NCBI RefSeq assembly: GCF_932294415.1
Contig: NC_065536.1
Location: 31,949,354-32,013,353 of the forward strand
From: Quercus robur
Taxonomy: Eukaryota; Streptophyta; Magnoliopsida; Fagales; Fagaceae
Reading direction: 5' to 3'
DNA length: 64,000 nt
The notes below the pieces were generated by a model that was given only the letters and a program-made list of their open reading frames with translations, searched no databases and had not been told where the DNA came from. Position 1 is the first letter of the stretch; every line of letters begins with the position of its first letter. This document shows, piece by piece, positions 57,108-64,000 of this stretch. Position numbers and translations under genes: made by a program.

Positions 57108-57499
57108 GTCCCATGTGTGAGTTTTGCAAAGAATATTAAGTTCTTCAAACATTGTTTGCTGCTAAAGGAGGTCAGTATTAACCTCATGATAGGAGAGAGG
57201 CTTTTGAAGTGTAGCAAACGCAGTGACAATCGTAACACTAAGGTGGAAGGGAGTAGTTCAAAAGTCTTCCTCATCGCAGTGACATTATATTCTTCATCCT
57301 TGTACCGCTTATGACCATCATTCTTGACCTCATCCTCTTGAACGCGAAACAATTTATCTCTATCATAACCTTTTGTGCTTCCTCGCTTTGAACCACGCAT
57401 GGGATCCTCTTTCATCCACATTCTTTCCCCAACAAAACCTTGCTCGCCCTCTTTCTCTTGACCATTCAGTGTTTTTCGACCCCACACCATTGCCACCAA
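57108..57499 (-). pseudogene. Copia continuation plus an unrecognised frame
   Basis: Next to the hAT element the minus strand reads E-V-N-T-D-L-L, then M-F-E-E-L-N-I-L-C-K-T-H-T-W-D, the conserved lead-in to Copia reverse transcriptase. Further upstream (57499-57230) a different frame starts MVAMVWGRKTLNGQEKEG and is very rich in charged residues. I do not recognise it. It may be another gene fragment caught by the element or a chance open frame. Confidence 0.55.
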
Positions 57500-58106
57500 A
57501 AAGAATCAAAGCAGCGCATAAACAGTACTATTCAAAGTCAAATCTATTATAAGGAATTAGAATTATGAAGGAAGAGAGAGAGAGAATAAAATGTATTAAA
57601 CGGTCACTTTAACATTTTTTTTTTCTTTTTTAAATGAAGATTGGTAACTAGTGGAATATAGGTTGATTTTTATATGCGAATAGCCAAATTTGATTAAAAA
57701 TTTATCTAAAATACCTAATGGGAATGCTTAATGAAAATAGGCTATGTACATGATCAGTTGGTTTGAGGAGCCCATTATTAATTTACTATGCCAAATGACT
57801 AACTTGTAGTTGCAATTGGCCAAGAAAGAGAATACATAGCTTACGTCTGGTAAAAACTTTTACTTTTGTCCCAATTTTTTTTTAGATTAACAAAACTAGC
57901 TTGTTTATAAATAAGTTAAACTTTTTTTTCACACATTTAAATATAAAAAATACCAAAAACTATATCTTTTGTTTTAAATTTAACAAGAAACAATATTTAT
58001 ATATATATATATATATATTTGTTTTGTTGACAAACGGACCAATAGTTTCATAGTTTTTCCATTTTTTTTTTTGGGTCACCCCTAATATCTAATTAGTACA
58101 AAAAAG
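57500..58106. other. Spacer, no gene seen
   Basis: AT-rich with a TA microsatellite at 57997-58018 and T tracts. No domain-bearing frame was recognised. Confidence 0.5.
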
Positions 58107-58275
58107 AGCTACATTTACAATATTTTTATAACAAATCTTAGGTAAAAATTTGTTACTAGTTTTAATTTGAACCAACCACTTAAATAGTTAAATTACTTTG
58201 TTGTCCACCAATAATAGTCATTTATAACTTATCACTTAGAATTTGTTAGGAAAATGTTGTGTAAATAACATTTTT
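58107..58275. mobile_element. MITE, family M3
   Basis: CTACATTTACAATATTTTTA with TAACAAATCTTAGG at one end and CTTAGAATTTGTTAGGAAAA with TGTTGTG at the other are diverged inverted ends. The interior AGTTTTAATTTGAACCAACC is shared with 49191-49346. Confidence 0.55.
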
Positions 58276-58870
58276 CAGTGCTTAATGGTTGATGCCCAAT
58301 TTTGCTACACATGCCATGAATAGGTGACAATTTCTAGCTAATACCTAGATCACACAAGGCATTCATTATTACATGAAACTTGGGTCATACCCTTTTATGG
58401 GCCACTGTATCGATGCAAAGCCCAAACAAGCCACTTTGGGATTGATATCATACCAAAACCCACCAGCCAAACTCATGGTTTTACTCATAAAACACACTAA
58501 TTAGAACTCTTAAGCCCCAACAAATGGATGGAAGTTGGGCTTGCTGCCATTTGAATAAAATGTGTGGTTCATAAAATTTACGGATAAGATTCAAGATGGA
58601 AGAACGAAGCTTAAAACAATAAAACTTATATGGGTTAATTGGCACCAAACTCACAGATAGAAAGTGCGAGCGAAGCCCAAAGTTACCATGGGGGAGGGAG
58701 GAGGAGTAGGTGTGACTCACTAAACATAGTGGATAGAATGGATATGGCCCATTGACCACAGGCTCAAAATATGACCAAGTTTGGTTACAAATTGGTTTGA
58801 AAATTTTAAATTATCTTTTCCAACCCATTACATAAGGATTGATAAAACTAAAAATGTGTGTTATTTATGA
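58276..58870. other. Spacer with an unsupported open frame
   Basis: A 92-codon minus-strand frame (58759-58481) has no recognised domain or gene context. I regard the stretch as non-coding. Confidence 0.45.
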
Positions 58871-59022
58871 ATAATGTTATGCCCATAATATTTTTATAAC
58901 AGATCTTAAGTGGTAAGTTATTATTGGTTTTAATATGATCTCACCATTAGCATCACTTTTTTACTCATTAATAACAGCTTATCACGTAGGACATGTTGAG
59001 AAAATGTTATAAACTTAGTATT
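58871..59022. mobile_element. MITE, family M3
   Basis: Contains ATAATATTTTTATAACAGAT, GTGGTAAGTTATTATTGGTT, and at the other end AACAGCTTATCACGTAGGAC then GAGAAAATGTTATAA. The layout matches the other M3 copies. Confidence 0.55.
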
Positions 59023-59108
59023 ACTCATTATTTAAATGAGTCACATGTCTCATTAAAAAAGTCAAGAGACTAAAATTAAGTATGGACATCATGGGTTAAA
59101 GCAAGATA

Positions 59109-59130
59109 GCTCCAAACTAGTTTGGAGCTA
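59109..59130. repeat. Perfect 22-bp palindrome
   Basis: AGCTCCAAACT followed by its exact reverse complement AGTTTGGAGCT. About 90 bp further, TTTCTCTCCAAA and TTTGGAGAGAAA form a second hairpin (59217-59244), and a related sequence lies at 59998-60025. Confidence 0.9.
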
Positions 59131-59270
59131 AACATTTTCCCACAAAATATACACAAACCACCACCTTCCCTCCTACTAAAACTGTGTCGAAAAACTGATA
59201 TCTGTAACAGAAAAAGTTTCTCTCCAAATTATTTTGGAGAGAAATCCTTTAAACTCATCTATATTGTTTG

Positions 59271-59689
59271 GGACAAAGTTTAGATACAAAATTGGTTGTA
59301 GCCTTAGACTACAACCTTACTCAATATCTTTTTATGGGGGTGAATTTAATAAATCCACCATTGGATTATATATTTTTCTTATATCCTCCATGCTTACAAA
59401 ATTTCTAGAAAATTAAAGATCAATAACTATGTCATCAATAAATTATTTTAATTGCAAATTTTTTAGTTTAAAATTATGCATAAAATATAAACTTATAGAT
59501 CATATAGTAAATTATATCTGATTGACACAAAATTTAATATGTGTATTAAAAGCGTAAAGAACATGTAATTCAACGGTTAAATTTTCAAAATATGTATGAA
59601 TATTATTTTTATTGAGTAAAGTTATAGCCTTAGGTTAAAACCAATTTTGTAGCCTTAAGCTAGAACTAGTTTTGTAGCTAAACTTTGTC
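59271..59689. mobile_element. MITE, family M1, complete copy
   Basis: GACAAAGTTTAGATACAAAA at the left end and the exact-length inverted partner TTTTGTAGCTAAACTTTGTC at the right (one mismatch in 20) define a 419-bp element with no coding content. Subterminal TTGGTTGTAGCCTTAG/CTAAG motifs also pair. Related copies are at 21892-22270, 56540-56950 and directly adjacent at 59697-59975. No target duplication was evident. Confidence 0.75.
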
Positions 59690-59696
59690 ATATCTT

Positions 59697-59975
59697 TTTA
59701 TTGAATTTAAATTTTGAAAATTTAACCGTTAGGTTGCATAGTCTTATTATATCATTCATGCTTGCAAAATTTCAAGAAAATTAAAAATCAATAACTATAT
59801 CATCAATAACATGTTGAAATTTCAAGTTTTGTGGTAAAAAATTATTCATAAAAATAAGTTTATTAATCGAATAGCAAATAACATCCGATTTGAACAAAAT
59901 TAGACTTGCATGTTAAGAACATAAAAAATATGCAATCCAATAGTTAGATTTTTAAAATTCACATATGATATATAT
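59697..59975. repeat. Second, truncated M1 copy in tandem
   Basis: Shares GCTTGCAAAATTTC, AAAATCAATAACTATATCAT and the following CAATAACATG order with the interior of 59271-59689 in the same orientation, but lacks the terminal repeats. Confidence 0.65.
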
Positions 59976-61722
59976 ATATATGAGAAATTAGAAGAGTTTC
60001 TCTCTAAACTAGTTTGAAGAGGAACCTTATCCATCTATAACAGTTGAACGAACTAATCGAAACTAGTCAAAATTCTTGGTTCCTATTAGTTTTGTCCTCT
60101 GTGCAATCAATTTCGTTTTTTTTTTTTTTTTTTTTCATTTTTTTTTTTCATTTTCTCAAGGTTCAAATTCTCAACTTGTATGAAAAAATTGTGTCTGTAT
60201 GTTTTTGAAACATTGATGTACTAACTATTGATATTAGGAATTTGTAATCAATCATTGATGATTTAATTCGAACTTCGTAATGTTGGGAGATTCAAGTTTT
60301 AGTTCCCACTATTTTTTAGATGTAAAAAGAGCATATTAAATTTTAGTTATGGATATATTATCCTTTTAGTAGACTTTGCGTTTTATAATGATTTTTTTTT
60401 TCTTTAAATTTGTTGTAATGAATTTTGTCATTTTAGTCCAATATTGTGAATTTGTAATGAATTTTTTAATTTTCCATATTTGGGAATTTATAATGAATTT
60501 TTGAAGTTTAGGCCACTCAAAATTTGTAATTAAAAAAAAAAAAATTAGGCCCTTTTGAATTTCTAATTGATTTGGTAATTTTAGGTCTCTTTATAAGGTT
60601 TGACTTCAAATTTTTTAAGCCCCAAAAATTTGTTGAAGTTTCTTTATTTGGTCGATTCTGATCAATTAGATTATTTAAGTCTTTTGTAATTTTATAATTT
60701 TTATGCCTAACTCTTCATTTCCGCTCTATTTGTTTTAATATTAAAATTTTCTAAAGAACTTTTTCATTTTTTATAAAAATATATTTCTTTAAAACTATCT
60801 TATTTTTCTATATTTAGTAATGACCTTAAAATAAGTTGAGAAACTATTTTTAGACTTCCTTTATTTAGCTTAGTGTGAAACAGAGTTATTTATCAGAAAA
60901 TTTTAATGGAAAACAACTTTATTCTCACACCTTTTATTTTTATTTTTTCCCTTTTGATACTACCAAACAAAATAAAATATGAAAAACTATCTCTTTTTTT
61001 TCTTTTTTTTTTTAAAGCATATGAAAAACTATCTTTATATATGTTTTTTTTTTTAAATTTATTTTTATGCCTATCTTTATATGTATAAAACAAACTTGTT
61101 CGGTTTGGTCCAAAATTTTCCCTAACCTCGACTAAACCAAATACAAAATACCTCTACTTCCTACCCTTGTAACTCTTCCATGCTACCACCAACACCTCCC
61201 TCCTAACTCCTTCACCTTGTTAACTGTTGTTAATTGTATTTTATTGATTATTCCATTTATTTGTGAGTTTTTATTAATATTTAGATAGAAATTTTGGATG
61301 GATTCAATATTATTTTAGAACTCAACCAAACTCTATTCTTCTTAAAATTATTTTCAACGGAAAACACGTTTTTTTACTTCTAAAAATAAACCAATTATTT
61401 AAGATAAAGATAAATGATATTGTAGACAATTTTAGTAATATTGGCAGAATGTATCACTTATATGTATGGTTAGAATCTATTCTATTCGACCATCCCACTA
61501 AAGAACCACCGCGCATCTTTAGGGTAATGGTCACTTCACGAGTATAAGTGCATGTAGGGTGTAAGAGGCAAGAATTGGAATTTAAGTCTCTAAGAGAGAG
61601 TTTCACACACATAATAAACACCAAGATTATGTAAAGTATCTCAAAAAAAAAAAAAAAAAAAAAATCTATGTGAAAGAAATTTATCCATCACTCTCAGCTT
61701 GGAGAAAATTCATTATATTTTC
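59976..61722. other. Gene-free AT-rich stretch
   Basis: T and A tracts (60116-60148, 60532-60543, 60996-61013, 61641-61663) and repeated GAATTTGTAATGAATTTT-like phrases around 60410-60600 suggest degraded repeats. No gene, RNA gene or element boundary was recognised. Confidence 0.5.
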
Positions 61723-61824
61723 ATTGCAAGCATCCTTTCTCTCACATGAGGATGGACCCTACATTTATGAGGTCCACTTTCAAATATGGGGTCTACCCTC
61801 ATATGAGAAAGAAGATGTATGCAA
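61723..61824. repeat. Short inverted-repeat element
   Basis: ATTGCAAGCATCCTTTCTCT plus CACATGAG, and inverted CTCATATGAG plus AAAGAAGATGTATGCAAC, match at about 24 of 28 positions. A possible small MITE. Confidence 0.45.
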
Positions 61825-62118
61825 CGAATATATACAACCTCCTCAGCTTGAGCTTAGGTTGTTGGTTATTATTATTATTATTTGCATTAATTAAAGGCAG
61901 TGCATCAAATTCAACGGTCAATCTAATAATGCCATCTAGAGGGTCCAAATTGTCCACTCCTGCCTTTATCCATTTCCTCATTATTCAATTCAAAAGAATC
62001 GTGAACGAATTCAAAGAATCAGAGAAAATACGCAAATCAATCATTTTCAGGTCCAAAACTTTGAAAAATTTACACAAACCAAGCAGGACTCGTTGAAATT
62101 CCCTACTAAATCATAAAA

Positions 62119-62150
<32 letters not shown>

Positions 62151-63571
62151 ATTTTCCAGAAATAAACAGGCCACTGAGCTCGTGAAGACCTTAATCAATG
62201 TATTAAGAAATAAGAGGACAGCGATGGACACAACAACAACAGCTAAAAATTGTTCAGAGTACAAAATGGACAAAACTTAGATAGCTGCTTAGTGCTTATA
62301 TTAGATTTATTAATTAAATTCAATTATGTTGTTGTATTGCTCAATATAACTTAAAACGGTGTTATTTAAGATTATAAGCCATTGTAGCCAGTTGGTTAAA
62401 TTTCATTTGAGCCTCTAAAATACATTATTTAAAAAATTGTGTTTAAGTTTTATTCATAAAATATATAGTGACATCATGAGTACCCATGAATTGGAACACA
62501 TGTTGTGCATGTATATTAAAAAATTAAACCCCCTCCAAAAATATGCTGTGCACGTGTGTTTTTTGTCATTTGGGGATGAGACGATGAGGAATTTTGTAAG
62601 GAAACAAACAAAGACGGTATCTTTTGAAGTTCTGAGACAGTGAGAGTGGGATTGAGATCAACGTGCATAACAATTTTTTTACTAGTTTTACTTTTATTTT
62701 TTACTTTTTTTCATTTTTTTATATTCAATGGTTGAAATTTAAAATTACTTTTTGTAACTTTAAATCTCAATAATTCATAACTATTGCATTAGGTACAATA
62801 CCCTAGGCATTACACCTAATCTCAATCCGAGAGTGTGATCTCATTACATACCCTTTTTGTTGTAGAAACACATACTTATTATTCTATAAATAAAGTCAAG
62901 AGTCACAAAACATAGTAAATTGCTATTAATAAGTAAAAACATGATGTTAAGTGATAACTTAGATAAAGAATTTAGTGTTTTATTTTATTTTATTTTATTT
63001 TTATTTTTATTTTTTTTTATGATCATATACTTTGCCACAACTTGATGATATATCTTACTGTAATTGGTAAACCATCAATAGCACATTGACTCACCACTCA
63101 CAGGCATAGTTGCACTTGTCATAAGTTCTAACAAATTCTGTGGAAATAAGTATCCGTTTGGATACACGTCCACATCCCTACGTTTCTGCATTTCACGTTT
63201 TTTTTATTTTATTTTATTTTTTTTTGAGAAAAGCGTTAACTGAGTTCTAGATCAGCCTGCCAATAATGTAGTCCAGTTTTTCCCTACCGACCCAACTGCT
63301 TAATGCTTTTTAATCATTTCCTTTCTTTTGCATTTATTTTCCTTACCCTTTAGTATTTGGTTTGCCTAGTCGCTAGGATATGGTGACAGAACACTTAATT
63401 TAATTTATATTCACGGGACCCACAAACCTCTTTTTCTAACAAAACTTTCATTAAAAATAGGTCTCACGGCACGTATTTAATTTTAGACATGTATATCTAT
63501 CCTCACATGTCCAATGGAACTGGTCATTGGACGCAAGCCTCTCCCATCCCAAAAAGAAAAGAAAAGGAAAA

Positions 63572-63578
<7 letters not shown>
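61825..63578. other. Spacer before the aldo-keto reductase gene
   Basis: Includes ATT repeats (61868-61881), a TA run (62128-62145), TTTTA repeats (62974-63003) and no supported coding frame. The last 100 bp lead into the promoter. Confidence 0.5.

Positions 63579-63602
<24 letters not shown>
63579..63602. repeat. (TA)n microsatellite upstream of the reductase gene
   Basis: About 11 TA units, 27 bp before the presumed TATA box. Confidence 0.9.
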
Positions 63603-63628
63603 GGGAAAATTTAGTAACTGTTGTTCTC

Positions 63629-63636
63629 TATATATA
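63629..63636 (+). promoter_or_regulatory. TATA box candidate of the reductase gene
   Basis: TATATATA in the context TCTCTATATATAGG, 57 bp before the start codon. Confidence 0.6.
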
Positions 63637-63692
63637 GGAGGAAGGATTGGTATACAAATTACAACGCGAGAAAGTAGTTGGGAGAAAGGAAA

Positions 63693-64000
63693 ATGGCTCT
63701 GGTTCCGGAGGTAAGTCTAAGCTCTTCTTGTGATCTTAAAATGCCTGTTATAGGCATGGGAACATCATCGTACCCTCCTGTAGATCCTGAAACAGCAAAA
63801 GCTGCAATCATAGAAGCAATCAAAGCAGGCTATCGCCACTTTGACACAGCCTATGCATACGGGTCTGAGAAGCCTCTAGGAGAAGCAATAGCCCAAGCTC
63901 TAAGTCTGGGCCTTATTAAGTCTAGGGACGAGCTCTTCATCACTTCCAAGCTATGGGCTAGCTTTGCTGGGAGAGATCTTGTGGTACCAGCAATCAAGAT
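63693..64000 (+). CDS. Aldo-keto reductase (AKR4-like), 5' part only
   Basis: The first 102 codons of a gene that continues beyond the window. Aldo-keto reductases reduce carbonyl groups with NADPH in the cytosol. The sequence begins MALVPEV, then M-P-V-I-G-M-G-T, the first strand of the barrel. Three of the four catalytic residues are visible: D51 and Y56 in GYRHFDTAYAYGSEKPLGEA, and K86 in LFITSKLW. The fourth (His) lies past the edge. The set resembles the plant AKR4 group (chalcone reductase, codeinone reductase, galacturonate reductase). The usual C-x-D-A-H after K-L-W is replaced by A-S-F-A-G. The exact substrate cannot be read from this part. The first exon is open to the window end with no splice donor seen. 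Confidence 0.9.
   Translation, partial: MALVPEVSLSSSCDLKMPVIGMGTSSYPPVDPETAKAAIIEAIKAGYRHFDTAYAYGSEKPLGEAIAQALSLGLIKSRDELFITSKLWASFAGRDLVVPAIK

Noticed and set aside
58481..58759. A 92-codon minus-strand frame.
   Set aside because: No recognised domain, promoter or splice context, and it sits between two M3 MITEs.
61746..62096. A 116-codon plus-strand frame.
   Set aside because: It begins within a short inverted-repeat element and crosses an ATT repeat. No domain.
62437..62643. A 68-codon plus-strand frame considered as a small gene.
   Set aside because: No recognised motif, promoter or conserved neighbour; not supportable.

Overview
The window is nuclear DNA from a flowering plant. The evidence is AT-rich sequence, intron-containing genes, a NAC transcription factor, an ATL-type RING-H2 ligase, a plastid-targeted HAD-like protein, and nested plant transposons. 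Gene family detail suggests a woody eudicot; a rosid such as a Fagales tree is a low-confidence guess. I see no CRISPR array, rRNA, tRNA or bacterial operon. About four host genes lie in more than 50 kb of transposon-derived sequence.

Layout. 1-5.6 kb: edge of a Ty3-type retrotransposon (gag remnant plus LTR), tandem repeats, a hAT transposase fragment and a further long LTR. 6.3-9.5 kb: hAT and Copia remnants, a complete non-autonomous hAT (7595-8746), a broken RING-H2 copy and a long-TIR MITE. 10.8-11.4 kb (minus): an intact single-exon ATL RING-H2 gene. 12087-21727 (minus): a full-span, decayed Ty3/Tat-like retrotransposon bounded by a GTTAT target duplication, holding two nested LTR insertions. 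22400-32866 (plus): an 11-exon HAD-superfamily gene encoding 381 residues, whose catalytic acids look substituted; its introns carry several transposons.

34680-35309: a MITE with about 120-bp TIRs and an unusual internal micro-repeat. 35384-43446: a CACTA element bounded by TAC duplications that carries a six-copy 310-bp array. 44851-47652 (plus): a three-exon NAC gene of the JUB1/NAC042 type, 293 residues, with a duplicated promoter block. 48.9-57.5 kb (minus): a decayed Copia element broken up by a gag-only retroelement (50892-55217), which has inverted LTR tips and a TCCAA duplication, and by a hAT element (56254-57107). 57.5-63.6 kb: gene-free MITE-rich DNA. 63693-64000 (plus): the first 102 codons of an aldo-keto reductase gene that runs off the window.

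The host genes do not form a pathway. The value of the window lies in its transposon layering, where target-site duplications fix many boundaries to the base, and in the apparent pseudoenzyme. All similarity statements come from reading motifs, not from database searches.
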